The notes: generated from the letters alone by a model not told the origin. A DNA stretch of 61,309 bases from an uncultured Aquimarina sp. (GCA_947489685.1 CANLEM010000007.1:1-61309); one strand, 5' to 3'. Shown: positions 35,725-44,992, numbered from the stretch's first letter. Made by a program: numbers and translations.

Positions 35725-36483
35725 GCCTTTTATTTGAGCGTTTCTTACTTTTTTAAATAAATTCGACGAATACACAAAATCGGTAACTGCTTTGTTATCG
35801 GTTTTAAATATTTGAGTTTTATCGCCTTCCCATTCTAAATAACCATTTTTAAGGAAAACAATTTTCTCTCCTATTTCCATCACCGAATTCATATCATGTG
35901 TATTAATTACGGTGGTGATATCGTATTCTTCGGTAATTTCTTTAATAAGATTATCAATAACAATAGCGGTTCTAGGGTCTAATCCTGAGTTTGGTTCATC
36001 ACAAAAAAGATATTTTGGTCGCGTAACAATAGCGCGGGCTATAGCAACTCGTTTTTGCATACCACCGCTAATCTCTGAAGGAAGTTTTTTTTCGGCATTT
36101 TCAAGGTTTACTCGTTTTAATACCTCGTGTACTCTTTCGAGCATTTCTTCTTTCTTTTGTTTGGTAAACATCATTAAAGGAAACATCACATTTTCTTCTA
36201 CGGTCATAGAATCAAACAAAGCACTACCCTGAAAAACCATCCCCATCTGTTCTCTAAGATCCCTTTGCTGTTGTTCATTAAGTTCAGAATAGGTCGCGCC
36301 ATCATAACAAATAGCACCTGTTTCTGGAGTGAATAGGCCAAGTAAGCATTTTAAAAAAACTGTTTTTCCACTACCACTAGTACCAATAATCAGATTAGTC
36401 ATACCACGATCAAAAGTAGTGGTGATTCCTTTTAGAATCTCTTCGCCATTAAAGCCTTTATGTAAATTAGTTACCTCTATCAT
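35719..36483 (-). CDS. mlaF: MlaF-like phospholipid ABC transporter ATP-binding protein
   Basis: This 254-residue ATPase has Walker A IGTSGSGKTVFLKCLLG, Q-loop MGMVFQGSALFDSMTVEENV, signature EISGGMQKRVAIARAI, Walker B YLFCDEPNSGLDPRTA and NTHDM. The signature with GGMQKR is typical of the Mla/Ttg2 group that moves phospholipids between membranes. Its ATG overlaps the stop of mlaE by one base (TAATG), so the pair is coupled. The longer open frame upstream would overlap mlaE and is not used. The MlaD partner is not in the window. Confidence 0.88.
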   Translation of the reverse strand: MIEVTNLHKGFNGEEILKGITTTFDRGMTNLIIGTSGSGKTVFLKCLLGLFTPETGAICYDGATYSELNEQQQRDLREQMGMVFQGSALFDSMTVEENVMFPLMMFTKQKKEEMLERVHEVLKRVNLENAEKKLPSEISGGMQKRVAIARAIVTRPKYLFCDEPNSGLDPRTAIVIDNLIKEITEEYDITTVINTHDMNSVMEIGEKIVFLKNGYLEWEGDKTQIFKTDNKAVTDFVYSSNLFKKVRNAQIKGL

Positions 36484-37220
36484 TAGCTTAATAGTAATTG
36501 GGTGAGTACATAATTTGATATAATGATTACTACGGTAGTCCAAACAAAGGCAGATGTACTAGCTTTACCAACTTCGAGCGCCCCACCTTTCATATAATAA
36601 CCATGAAATGAAGGAATGGTTGCTAATAAGAACGCAAACAAAAAGGTTTTTATAAAAGCATATGTCAGATGATAAGGGATAAACTCTTCTCGCAATCCAG
36701 TTAAAAAATCTGTACTCGATACAAACCCACCATAAACTCCTGCTGCATAGGCTCCAAAAACCCCCACAAACATTGCAATGGCGATAACAAAAGGATAGGT
36801 AAACATGGCTATGATTTTTGGAAATACGAGATAATTTAATGAGTTAATACCCATTACTTCTAGGGCATCGATTTGCTCCGTAACCCTCATAGTCCCAATA
36901 CTCGATGTAATAAAAGAGCCTACTTTACCCGCCATAATTACCGAAATAAAAGTAGGGGCAAACTCCAAAATAACAGACTGTCGGGATGCAAAGGCAATTA
37001 GTTTTTTCGGAATTAAAGGATTTGTAAGATTAAGTGCCGTTTGGATAGCAACTACTGCCCCAATAAAGAAAGCTAGAAATACGGTAATCCCTAATGAGCC
37101 AATAATTAAGTCATCAATCTCTTTAAAGATTAAGTTTCTTAATACCGAGCCTTTAGTCATTCTACTAAAAACCCCTTTCAACATTAAAAAGTAACGACCG
37201 ATATCGTCGAGGTAAAACAT
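36483..37220 (-). CDS. mlaE: MlaE-like phospholipid ABC transporter permease
   Basis: This 245-residue permease has five or six helices and the MlaE motifs VAIQTALNLTN, EFAPTFISVIMAGKVGSFITSSIGTMRVTEQIDALEVMGI and a C-terminal GGALEVGKASTSAFVWTT. It would form the membrane core for MlaF. It is divergent from pafA with about 115 bp between. Confidence 0.9.
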   Translation of the reverse strand: MFYLDDIGRYFLMLKGVFSRMTKGSVLRNLIFKEIDDLIIGSLGITVFLAFFIGAVVAIQTALNLTNPLIPKKLIAFASRQSVILEFAPTFISVIMAGKVGSFITSSIGTMRVTEQIDALEVMGINSLNYLVFPKIIAMFTYPFVIAIAMFVGVFGAYAAGVYGGFVSSTDFLTGLREEFIPYHLTYAFIKTFLFAFLLATIPSFHGYYMKGGALEVGKASTSAFVWTTVVIIISNYVLTQLLLS

Positions 37221-37289
37221 ACATTCTTTATTAGATAAGCTAAAATAGAAAAAAAAACAGCTACAACATTTAACCTTGCATTAAAGTTT

Positions 37290-37297
37290 TACATTTG
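37290..37297 (+). promoter_or_regulatory. -7 box of pafA
   Basis: TACATTTG matches TAnnTTTG, 39 bp before the start codon. The -33 element is not clear. Confidence 0.5.
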
Positions 37298-37335
37298 TAC
37301 AAATAGTACATTTACCATTTAAAATTGAAAGCGTA

Positions 37336-38976
37336 ATGATAAAAAGAATATTTCTGGTAACCTTTTTGGTAATGTTATCAATCCCATGTACATCACAAAA
37401 TAAAGTTGAGATTAATACTTCTCCTAAACTTGTTGTAGGGATTGTAGTTGACCAAATGCGATATGATTACCTAACTCGATTTTATGATCGTTTTGGAGAA
37501 GGAGGTTTTAAAAGAATGATCAATGAAGGGTATAACTGTAAAAACAATCATTTTAATTATGTGCCAACATATACCGGTCCAGGTCATGCCTCTGTTTATA
37601 CCGGAACAACACCTCAAAATCATGGAGTGATCTCTAATCATTGGTATGATAAATTTAGTGAGAAAATGGTGTATTGTGCCAGTGACCCATCGGTAAAAGC
37701 GGTGGGCTCTGATAGTGAATTAGAAAGAATGTCTCCTCATCGTATGAAAACAACATCGGTTGCAGATCAAAATAGATTGCATACCCAGTTGAAAGGGAAA
37801 ACGATTGGTATTGCTATTAAAGATCGCGGGGCCATACTACCTGCTGGTCATACAGCTAATGCAGCGTATTGGTTTAGAGGAAAAGATGAAGGGAAATGGA
37901 TTACCAGTACTTATTATCGAAGTGAATTACCAGATTGGGTTAAAAAATTTAATACATCAGGAAAGGCGGCATCTTATTTTAAAGAATGGAATACATTACA
38001 TGACATTAATACATATACAGAAAGTGGAGCGGATCAAAATCAATTTGAAGGAGGGTATAAGGGAAAAGAAACTCCGACTTTCCCATATGATTTAGCCAAG
38101 TTAAAAGCTGAAAATTCCGGATTTGATATTATTAAGTCTTCGGCTTATGGAAATAGTTTAACCGCAGATTTTGCAATTGAGGCAATAACAGGAGAAGGTT
38201 TAGGAGCAGATAATATTACAGACTTTCTTACAGTTAGTTTTTCCAGTACAGATTATGTAGGTCATAATTTTGGAGTAAATTCTAAAGAAATTGAAGATAC
38301 GTATTTGCGCTTAGATCAAGATTTGGAACGTTTTTTTGTTGCCTTAGATCAAAAAGTTGGTAAGGGGGAATACACGGTGTTTTTAACTGCTGATCATGGT
38401 GCGGTTCATGTTCCTTCATACTTAAAATCGGTTAAAATTCCGGCAGGATATTTTGATGCTGATGAGTTTGGTGCAAAAATAGCAGCATTTGCGCATAGCA
38501 AATTTGGGGTAAAAGAACTTATCGAAAATACCAGCAATTATCAAGTGTTTTTTAATTATAAAACTTTGAAAGATAACAAAATTGATTCTGAAGATTTACA
38601 AAAGGCAATTGCACACTTTATATTGCAAGAGCCTCATATTGATAAAGTGTTTACCAGAAGTCAATTAGAGTCTACAAATTATACATCTGGTATCGCTGCA
38701 TTGATTCAAAAAGGATTTAATCAAAAACGAAGCGGGGATGTGGTGGTTGTATTAGATCCGGCGGTCATATCATATTCAAAAACGGGTTCTACCCATGGTA
38801 GTGGTCTAACTTATGATACTCATGCTCCGTTACTATTTTTTGGACAAGGAATACAAAAAGGTAGTACAACCAAAGAAACACATATTACCGATATAGCGCC
38901 CACAATCTCGGCTCTGTTGGGAATTGCTTTTCCAAATGGCGCTACTGGTGATGTGTTGTCGTTTATACTAGAGTAA
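37336..38976 (+). CDS. PafA-type alkaline phosphatase
   Basis: This 546-residue protein has a signal peptide (ending IPCTSQN) and the alkaline-phosphatase superfamily core: VVGIVVDQMRYDYLTRF (metal Asp), the nucleophile Thr in PTYTGPGHASVYTGTTPQNHGV, FSSTDYVGHNFG, LTADHGAVHVPSYL and the late THGSGLTYDTHAPLLFFG. PafA-type enzymes are calcium/zinc-dependent phosphate-scavenging enzymes widespread in Bacteroidota and are not repressed by phosphate in the classical manner. Convergent with the amine oxidase (7 bp apart). Confidence 0.9.
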   Translation: MIKRIFLVTFLVMLSIPCTSQNKVEINTSPKLVVGIVVDQMRYDYLTRFYDRFGEGGFKRMINEGYNCKNNHFNYVPTYTGPGHASVYTGTTPQNHGVISNHWYDKFSEKMVYCASDPSVKAVGSDSELERMSPHRMKTTSVADQNRLHTQLKGKTIGIAIKDRGAILPAGHTANAAYWFRGKDEGKWITSTYYRSELPDWVKKFNTSGKAASYFKEWNTLHDINTYTESGADQNQFEGGYKGKETPTFPYDLAKLKAENSGFDIIKSSAYGNSLTADFAIEAITGEGLGADNITDFLTVSFSSTDYVGHNFGVNSKEIEDTYLRLDQDLERFFVALDQKVGKGEYTVFLTADHGAVHVPSYLKSVKIPAGYFDADEFGAKIAAFAHSKFGVKELIENTSNYQVFFNYKTLKDNKIDSEDLQKAIAHFILQEPHIDKVFTRSQLESTNYTSGIAALIQKGFNQKRSGDVVVVLDPAVISYSKTGSTHGSGLTYDTHAPLLFFGQGIQKGSTTKETHITDIAPTISALLGIAFPNGATGDVLSFILE

Positions 38977-38983
38977 TAGGTAA

Positions 38984-40042
38984 CTATTGTTTTTTTAATT
39001 TTTGATATATTGATTGAGCACTTCGTATAGCTCCTTCCATATATCCGCCAAATTGGAGTGCGGTTTCTGCGCCTCCTATGTATAAGTTTTTGTTATATAT
39101 AGGTGTTTGGTATAATGAATGGCCATTGTTTTGATGTGGTAGTACGAAATGAGCTGCAGGTACAAATGTTTCTGACTCATTTCTCCACACAGATTCTTCG
39201 TATTTTAAATATGTCGATGCCTCTGCTCCAAATAGTTTTTGAAGCTGATTTACGACTTTTGATGTTCTATTTTCTTTAGTATCTGTGTAGATGTTGCTTT
39301 GTAAAAAGCCTTTAAGTGCATATCGATCGTTTTCATAATTAGAATGATCATACAATTCGGTTATAGGTCCAACATTGCTAAACACGGTACCAGAATAGTT
39401 TTTTTCTTTCCAGAAAGGGGTAGAATACGAGAGGCCAAACTTAATAGAATCTCCCATCCAGGTATGGGTTTTATTTGCTATAGTCACAATTTCTTCCGGC
39501 AATGCTGGAGAGAATTGTATAGCGTTAACCAATAACATTGGAGGTAGGGTTGAGATTACTTTTTTGGATAGATATTTTTGGTTTTCTGAATGTAAAGTAA
39601 ACCCATCTTTCGAGGTATAATTGATGGTTTTTATTTTTTCGTTTAGAATGAGTTCCTCAGGATCTAGATGTTTTCCTAGTACATTTATAATTGTATGCGT
39701 ACCTCCTTTTACTCTATAACTTGGTTGTTGATTTTTTGGTAATTGAATAGGTTGAGGTGGAGCTGTAGATAGCGATTCAAAAAGAGCTATTCCATCCATG
39801 AATTGTTCAAATACTGGAGTTTTTAGTTCTTTTAGCAAGAGTAGTAATTCCTGATGTTGCGTGCTTAACCAGGTAGCACCCATTTCTATTGGAGTTTCAT
39901 TTGCCGAATTTACAGTATGTATTCTTCCACCAATACGATTTCTGGATTCAATAATTCTAAAAGAAATCCTTTCTTTTTTTAATCTATACCCAAGTAATAA
40001 TCCAGTTAAACCTGCGCCAATAATAAGTACTTCAGTTTTCAT
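38984..40042 (-). CDS. FAD-dependent amine oxidase
   Basis: This 352-residue flavoprotein has the FAD motif VLIIGAGLTGLLLGYRLKKE, the RNRIGGRIHT loop and the GATWL segment. The C-terminal flavin-contacting LYIGGAETALQFGGYMEGAIRSA completes it. It is in the monoamine-oxidase/polyamine-oxidase family but is shorter than most (about 450), so the substrate is open. It has no signal peptide. Confidence 0.85.
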   Translation of the reverse strand: MKTEVLIIGAGLTGLLLGYRLKKERISFRIIESRNRIGGRIHTVNSANETPIEMGATWLSTQHQELLLLLKELKTPVFEQFMDGIALFESLSTAPPQPIQLPKNQQPSYRVKGGTHTIINVLGKHLDPEELILNEKIKTINYTSKDGFTLHSENQKYLSKKVISTLPPMLLVNAIQFSPALPEEIVTIANKTHTWMGDSIKFGLSYSTPFWKEKNYSGTVFSNVGPITELYDHSNYENDRYALKGFLQSNIYTDTKENRTSKVVNQLQKLFGAEASTYLKYEESVWRNESETFVPAAHFVLPHQNNGHSLYQTPIYNKNLYIGGAETALQFGGYMEGAIRSAQSIYQKLKKQ

Positions 40043-40057
40043 GATACGCTAAATATA

Positions 40058-40090
40058 AAGAGTAAAGCTTCAAAAATCGAAGCTTTACTC
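40058..40090. terminator. 13-bp perfect hairpin, probable terminator of the SDR-AhpD operon
   Basis: AGAGTAAAGCTTC, a 7-nt loop and GAAGCTTTACTCT. It stands 25 bp past the AhpD-like stop, so it likely ends that minus-strand transcript, although the following U tract is short. Confidence 0.65.
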
Positions 40091-40114
40091 TGTGCTTTTT
40101 AAATATGGATATTT

Positions 40115-40420
40115 TTATTTTTCCATTAAATGAGTTCCATGAACAACAGCGGCTCCTGCGCGTAATGCTGCAGCAATAAATGTTGTTTCTGCCAGTTCTT
40201 CTTGGGTAGCTCCTGCGTTAATGGCATTTTTTTTATGTATCTCAAGACAATATGGGCATTGCGTGGTTAATGCTACCGCAATAGCCATAAGCTCTTTATA
40301 TTTAACAGGGATCGCACCCTCCTCTAAAGCAATACTATCAAATGCCTGGAACGCTTTCATTGCCTTTTCTGCATTTTTACCAAGTGTACCTAATTGTTTT
40401 AGGTTATTCATGTCGTACAT
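40115..40420 (-). CDS. Carboxymuconolactone decarboxylase/AhpD-family protein
   Basis: This 101-residue protein has the AhpD-type CPYCLEIHKKNAINAGATQEE motif (CxxC plus His), which gives peroxidase-coupled disulfide reductase activity in AhpD. It lies 18 bp after an SDR gene and should be controlled with it by the TetR protein encoded next door. An alternative start three residues in (MNNLK) is possible. Confidence 0.85.
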   Translation of the reverse strand: MYDMNNLKQLGTLGKNAEKAMKAFQAFDSIALEEGAIPVKYKELMAIAVALTTQCPYCLEIHKKNAINAGATQEELAETTFIAAALRAGAAVVHGTHLMEK

Positions 40421-40438
40421 ACCGATATCTTTTTTGGG

Positions 40439-41185
40439 TTAGTTTCTACCTGCAATTACTCCTCCGTCTGTATCCCAAATGGCACCTGTTACCCAAGAAG
40501 CTTTGTCAGAAAGTAAAAATGTAATACTATCTGCGATATCTTTGGGAGTTCCGTTTCTTCCTATTGGGTGAAAGTTATTAAATCCAACCAGAGCTTTCTT
40601 AGCTTCTTCGGCGCTACCAAAAACACTATCATAAACAGGTGTTTCTACCACTGCAGGAGATACGGCGTTTACTCTGATTCCATGATCAGCTAGCTCCATA
40701 GCCAAATGTTGTGTTAATGAGTGTAAACCTGCTTTTTGCATAGAATATGCAGAGGACGGGGTGGCTTTTACTGCCTGTTTTGCCCACATAGAACCTACAT
40801 TAACGATAGATCCACTGTTGTTTTCTTTCATTTTTTTGGCTGCAGCTTGAGTAATAAAAAAGAAACCTCTGTTGAGGTCTTGATATGAATCATAATCGGC
40901 AACGGTATGATCCAAAAAGGCTTTGGGGCCAAAAATACCAGAAGCGTTTACTAAATAGTCTAAGCGATCTAATCCCGCAATTTCATTTATAAGATTGTTT
41001 ACGCTACTTGTGTTAGTAATGTCTACTTGGTGCTTGATTACGTTACTTGCATCTGAAATTTTGGATACATTTCTACCCACTACGTGTACCGTAGCTCCTC
41101 CTTCGATTAATGTTTCTACAGTGGCTTTACCGATTCCGCTTGTTCCACCGATTACTAATGCTCTTTTGTTTTTAAATTGTGTCAT
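40439..41185 (-). CDS. SDR-family oxidoreductase, TetR-controlled
   Basis: This 248-residue classical SDR has [16 protein letters not shown], the catalytic-tetrad motif [26 protein letters not shown] in place of NNAG, and a C-terminal [13 protein letters not shown]. The substrate is unknown; with an AhpD-like partner and a TetR repressor it may act on a reactive carbonyl or quinone. Its start is 30 bp from a TetR operator. Confidence 0.9.
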   Translation of the reverse strand: MTQFKNKRALVIGGTSGIGKATVETLIEGGATVHVVGRNVSKISDASNVIKHQVDITNTSSVNNLINEIAGLDRLDYLVNASGIFGPKAFLDHTVADYDSYQDLNRGFFFITQAAAKKMKENNSGSIVNVGSMWAKQAVKATPSSAYSMQKAGLHSLTQHLAMELADHGIRVNAVSPAVVETPVYDSVFGSAEEAKKALVGFNNFHPIGRNGTPKDIADSITFLLSDKASWVTGAIWDTDGGVIAGRN

Positions 41186-41215
41186 TTTGAATATATTTAA
41201 ATGTTAATAAAATGA

Positions 41216-41229
41216 ACAGACAAGTCTGT
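41216..41229. promoter_or_regulatory. TetR-type operator upstream of the SDR-AhpD operon
   Basis: ACAGAC-AA-GTCTGT is a perfect 6-bp inverted repeat with a 2-bp centre. The identical 14-mer occurs at 41841-41854, upstream of the tetR gene. Its position 31-44 bp before the SDR start suits repression. Confidence 0.75.
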
Positions 41230-41248
41230 CTTTTTTATGATAAAAAAA

Positions 41249-41812
41249 TTATTGAACTATTGTTTTACATAGGGATAATCCTGCCTCAATGGGCCATGGA
41301 TTTTCATGTAACTTGCTTTCTAAAATTGAACTTTCATATAATAAATAGATCTGCCTCGCTAGCATATCGTTTTTTTGATCAGATTTTTGATCATAGTTTT
41401 TTTCGACTAGCTCTTTAATGAAGCCAATAAACTCTTCTTTTTGCTTCTGAATTTCCTTTTTTATCCTTTCGTTATCCTGAGGTAGTTCTGCTACAGTATT
41501 TAAGCACCAACAACCATTAAAATCTTTTTGATCAAAGAATTTTTTAAGAAAATCGAATAAAGCAAATAATTGTTTCTTTCCTTCTTTTGTCTGGCTTACA
41601 AAACCCTGTATGTCTTTGGTAAATACATTGTTTTTGTGCTGAAGGTATGCTAAACAAATATCTTCCTTAGAAGCAAAGTGATTATATAATGTCGCTTTTG
41701 CTATAGATGCTTCTTTTATAATTTCATTAATCCCCGTAAGATTATATCCCTGCCTGTAGAATAAATCTGAAGCTGTTTCGATAATATGTTGTCTTACTTG
41801 AGAACGTTTCAT
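41249..41812 (-). CDS. TetR-family transcriptional repressor
   Basis: This 187-residue regulator has the N-terminal helix-turn-helix (RQHIIETASDLFYRQGYNLTGINEIIKEASIAKATLYNHFASKEDI) and a helical ligand-binding C-terminus with a cysteine in NGCWCLNTVAELPQ. I use ATG 41812, where the family starts; upstream residues would run into the promoter and operator. A -7 box ends 4 nt before that ATG. Two identical operators (41216-41229 and 41841-41854) imply control of itself and the SDR-AhpD genes, which are on the same strand. Confidence 0.9.
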   Translation of the reverse strand: MKRSQVRQHIIETASDLFYRQGYNLTGINEIIKEASIAKATLYNHFASKEDICLAYLQHKNNVFTKDIQGFVSQTKEGKKQLFALFDFLKKFFDQKDFNGCWCLNTVAELPQDNERIKKEIQKQKEEFIGFIKELVEKNYDQKSDQKNDMLARQIYLLYESSILESKLHENPWPIEAGLSLCKTIVQ

Positions 41813-41816
41813 GATG

Positions 41817-41854
41817 CAAATATAAGTAAAAAATTTAAAAACAGACAAGTCTGT
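41817..41854 (-). promoter_or_regulatory. tetR promoter with operator
   Basis: On the minus strand TATATTTG (41817-41824) is a -7 box followed after 4 nt by the tetR ATG, which suggests leaderless or nearly leaderless mRNA. The operator ACAGAC-AA-GTCTGT (41841-41854) overlaps the -33 region, consistent with autorepression. Confidence 0.65.
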
Positions 41855-41894
41855 CTATTTTTGATAATGTTTTTTGTAAGATAAATTATATAAA

Positions 41895-42788
41895 CTATTG
41901 ATTTTCAGAATAAAACAATTTTTCTTTCATTTTTTTTATTCGAAGTTTTCTAATAAATTTTCCCTCGGATGTCGATACAAGAAAGGATTTTTTTTTCTTT
42001 TTCGCCTTAAAAAAGCCTTTTAAGTAATCCAAAATAAGGATTGGATGTTTTTTAAGAAGAGCCAATTTAAATGATGCAATTGTGGTGATCAAAAACCCAT
42101 ATCTCATTCTGTAAAAAGCTTCTCCTTGCTTATATCTTGCTTTCGAATTATATTTTTGTCCTGTTGGTTTAAGGTGCTTTACCTGCAATGATGCATCTGT
42201 CTTTATTTCCCAATTATGATACTGCGCCAATAGTTCGTCTATAGTATCCCATCCCATAGCAAATTTTAAACCATTAATATCTGTAAAACAAGCTTTTCGA
42301 TATGCTTTTAATGCTCCTCTGATATGATCTTTATTGGTTAAATTTTCTAAAACCCATTTCTGGTTTTTTTCGATATAACAAAAACCACCCGCCATTCCAA
42401 CTCTTGGATTTTCATTAAAATGAGAAACTATTTTTTCTAAGTAATTAGAAGGAAAAATAAGATCCGCGTCGAATTTACATATAATATCATATGCATCGTC
42501 AAGAGTTTGCAGTCCTGCAGAGAAAGCTTGGATTACTTTACTCCCTGGCATATGCTCTTTTGAAGAATTTGTCTCGACCTGCGATATGAAATCAAACCTA
42601 CTACAAAAGTCATTGACTATGCGCTCTGTATGATCTATAGAATTATCATTTACAACAACAATCTTTTTTGGAAGCAACGTCTGAGAGACTAAGGATGTGA
42701 GGGTTTTAGTGATAAAACGTTCTTCATTATGAGCAGGTATGACTATATATATATTCAATACATTAAGAGTTTTTAATTCGCTCTGCAT
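41895..42788 (-). CDS. Family 2 glycosyltransferase
   Basis: This 297-residue enzyme has a GT-A fold: YIVIPAHNEERFITKTLTSLVSQ, VVNDNSID, the DxD-type CKFDADLIFPSNYLEKIV and GWDTIDELLAQYHNW. It probably transfers a sugar to a surface glycan or lipid. The start overlaps the upstream methyltransferase by 26 bp; a later start near the first strand is possible, but no good ATG is visible there. Confidence 0.87.
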   Translation of the reverse strand: MQSELKTLNVLNIYIVIPAHNEERFITKTLTSLVSQTLLPKKIVVVNDNSIDHTERIVNDFCSRFDFISQVETNSSKEHMPGSKVIQAFSAGLQTLDDAYDIICKFDADLIFPSNYLEKIVSHFNENPRVGMAGGFCYIEKNQKWVLENLTNKDHIRGALKAYRKACFTDINGLKFAMGWDTIDELLAQYHNWEIKTDASLQVKHLKPTGQKYNSKARYKQGEAFYRMRYGFLITTIASFKLALLKKHPILILDYLKGFFKAKKKKKSFLVSTSEGKFIRKLRIKKMKEKLFYSENQ

Positions 42789-43293
42789 AAACTATATAAT
42801 ATCTCGGAGTAAAAAGTCGAAGTAACGGTCTTAATCCAATTTTTTTTATAGGATGCGTCCATTTATCTCTAGCCTTTATCTCCCAACCAGCTTTTTCTAG
42901 TAGCCAATCAAATTGCCAGTCTTCAAATTCGTGATAATGTCGGTCCCAGGGATCTGTTTTACTACGATAAGCAGGAGAAAACCATAATTTTAATGGTATT
43001 GAAGCTACTAATTTATCAGCTTCTATATCTTTTAAAACGTTAAAAGGGGCTATCAAATGCTCAAAAATTTCAAAAGCAGTCACCACTTCAGCATCTTTAT
43101 TTTTTACTGCATCGGTATGGATATCAAGATCTTCTCCAGTAGTATTGTATACTGTATGTCCGTCTTTTTCCATAAATTCTACAAAAGGATTTCTTACTCC
43201 TAAATCAAGAATAGTAGTAGGAGAGGGAACATTATTTCTAAGAAATTCTAAAGTTTTTTGATAGCGTTTATGAGGAAAACTTCCTTCGTACAT
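42763..43293 (-). CDS. SAM-dependent methyltransferase-like protein
   Basis: This 176-residue protein resembles class I methyltransferases: ILDLGVRNPFVEFME in place of the usual D-x-G-x-G, GEDLDIHTDAV and EVVTAFEIFEHLIAPFNVLKDI. The glycine-rich SAM loop is reduced, so activity is not assured. It is shorter than most. Coupled to the glycosyltransferase downstream, it likely acts on the same glycan or lipid. Confidence 0.75.
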   Translation of the reverse strand: MYEGSFPHKRYQKTLEFLRNNVPSPTTILDLGVRNPFVEFMEKDGHTVYNTTGEDLDIHTDAVKNKDAEVVTAFEIFEHLIAPFNVLKDIEADKLVASIPLKLWFSPAYRSKTDPWDRHYHEFEDWQFDWLLEKAGWEIKARDKWTHPIKKIGLRPLLRLFTPRYYIVYAERIKNS

Positions 43294-43318
43294 AATGGTG
43301 ATGAGTTATTGTAGATAG

Positions 43319-43326
43319 CAAAAATA
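43319..43326 (-). promoter_or_regulatory. -7 box of the methyltransferase-glycosyltransferase pair
   Basis: On the minus strand TATTTTTG matches TAnnTTTG, 25 bp before the start codon. Confidence 0.45.
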
Positions 43327-43378
43327 GACAATTACAAAGACTACCCCTTGTTGTACTCAAAGATTTTTATGGTAACCA

Positions 43379-44437
43379 CTAGTGTTGATATAAAAAAGCA
43401 TTGATATTCATACCTGCGCCAACACTGGCAAATAGCAATATATCTCCTTTGTTGATCGATTGGTGTTCAATCTTATTGTTTAAAATGAGATCATAAAGTG
43501 TTGGTATAGTAGCCACACTACTATTACCCAGCTTCTGGATACTCATAGGCATTATATTTTCAGGGACCTCTTGCCCAAACAAGTTATAGAATCGTTTTAC
43601 AATAGCTTCGTCCATTTTTTCATTAGCTTGATGTATAAGGATTTTCTTTACATCTTTAATGGTTATATCTGTTTTGTCTAAACAGGCTTTCATAGCCAAG
43701 GGTACATGATTTAGGGCAAACTCATATATTTTTCGACCGTGCATCTTGATATACTTATGATCATCATTAAGTGCATTGTTATATGTTTTTCCGAAGAAAA
43801 GAAAATTGCTTTCTTCTAAAGTGTATGATGCGCTAATGCTTGAGATTATTCCGCCTGTATCTTTTGTTATCTCTACAATGGCGGCTCCCGCGCCGTCAGA
43901 GTATATCATAGAATCTCGGTCATGTTTGTCAATAACACGAGATAATGTTTCGGCCCCGATCACCAGGCACTTTTTTGCCATATTGCTTTTTATAAACGAA
44001 TGTGCTTGAATAATCCCCTCTATCCAACCGGGGCAACCAAACAATACATCATAGGCTACACAATATGGATTTTTTATTTTTAATTTATGCTTTACTCTTG
44101 CAGCAAGACTAGGCACGGTATCGGCCTGGCAAGAATTTTTATCTACATCACCAAAGTTATGAGCAATAATAATATAATCAAGTGTTTCTGCATCAATTTT
44201 CGCATTTTGGATAGCTTTTTGAGCAGCAAGAAATGCTAAATCAGATGCGTTTTGCTGGTTGCCAGCATATCTACGCTCTTCAATACCCGTAATTTTTTTG
44301 AATTTGTCGATAATAATGGTGGCAGGATGTTCTATTTGGATCCCGTTTCCATTAAAAAATTGATGATGAACAAAATCTTCATTTGTCTCAATTTCAGTAG
44401 GGATATAGCTTCCCGTGCCAGTTATCTTAATATTCAT
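43379..44437 (-). CDS. 3-oxoacyl-ACP synthase III-like protein
   Basis: This 352-residue thiolase-fold enzyme has the KAS III catalytic triad: Cys135 in DVLFGCPGWIEG, the His in ILIHQANEKMD and the Asn in LGNSSVATIP. Condensation of acyl-CoA with malonyl-ACP is the family reaction. With no ACP, FabD or FabG nearby, it is likely an accessory KAS III of the kind used for specialised lipids rather than the housekeeping FabH. The N-terminal YIPTEIETNEDF is family-typical. Confidence 0.87.
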   Translation of the reverse strand: MNIKITGTGSYIPTEIETNEDFVHHQFFNGNGIQIEHPATIIIDKFKKITGIEERRYAGNQQNASDLAFLAAQKAIQNAKIDAETLDYIIIAHNFGDVDKNSCQADTVPSLAARVKHKLKIKNPYCVAYDVLFGCPGWIEGIIQAHSFIKSNMAKKCLVIGAETLSRVIDKHDRDSMIYSDGAGAAIVEITKDTGGIISSISASYTLEESNFLFFGKTYNNALNDDHKYIKMHGRKIYEFALNHVPLAMKACLDKTDITIKDVKKILIHQANEKMDEAIVKRFYNLFGQEVPENIMPMSIQKLGNSSVATIPTLYDLILNNKIEHQSINKGDILLFASVGAGMNINAFLYQH

Positions 44438-44560
44438 CGTACTTGATTATGGGTTACTATAATAAGATACGTCTTCTGAAATATCTGTATTATGCATGCA
44501 TAATAAAATTACAATGCCCATCGAAGTTTCTAATAGGCTATTTAGAACAAAAAGATGTGA

Positions 44561-44926
44561 TTACTGGATTTTAATTTTCATTACAGTAGCTATAGATAAA
44601 GCCCTGGTTTTGATAAGATCTGCTTTGTTTCCCTTAAAATTTTGATCCACTACATTATTAAAAATAGATAACCAGGTTTCAAAATGTACGTCTTTCATCC
44701 TTTTTTTATCATTTAAATGTTCATGGATCTTAAGGACATTCTTTTGATAATTACCCTTTCGGAATAGTTGTTGTTCCCAAAAATCTATAATGTGAGGCAG
44801 GTGTTCCTCAAGATTTACCTTGGCTACTTTTGCGAAAAAGTCACCAATGATAGGGTTAGAAAATACATCACTGTAAAAAGATCTCATTAAGAACTCTATG
44901 TCCTTTCTGGAAGTGATGTCTTTCAT
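44561..44926 (-). CDS. Group III truncated haemoglobin
   Basis: This 121-residue protein has the 2-on-2 globin pattern: VFSNPIIGDFFAKV, LPHIIDFWEQQLFRKGNYQ, and the proximal histidine likely in LKIHEHLND. WLSIFNNVVDQNFKGNKADLIKTRA follows. Group III trHbs bind oxygen or NO with unclear roles. It lies between the KAS III gene and gcvP; a terminator separates it from gcvP. Confidence 0.85.
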   Translation of the reverse strand: MKDITSRKDIEFLMRSFYSDVFSNPIIGDFFAKVAKVNLEEHLPHIIDFWEQQLFRKGNYQKNVLKIHEHLNDKKRMKDVHFETWLSIFNNVVDQNFKGNKADLIKTRALSIATVMKIKIQ

Positions 44927-44941
44927 TTGATATTTGTTTTA

Positions 44942-44975
44942 AAAAAAGAGGCGACTACAAAGTCGCCTCTTTTTA
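44942..44975. terminator. Bidirectional terminator between gcvP and the globin gene
   Basis: AAAAAGAGGCGACT-ACAA-AGTCGCCTCTTTTT, a 14-bp stem with tetraloop and flanking A/T runs. It follows the gcvP stop by 18 bp on the minus strand. Confidence 0.92.
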
Positions 44976-44992
44976 TTTTTGTTTCAATGTGA

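Noticed and set aside
36484..36543. Upstream extension of mlaF by 20 codons
   Set aside because: It overlaps mlaE and adds residues not found in the ATPase family; the TAATG junction is a better start.
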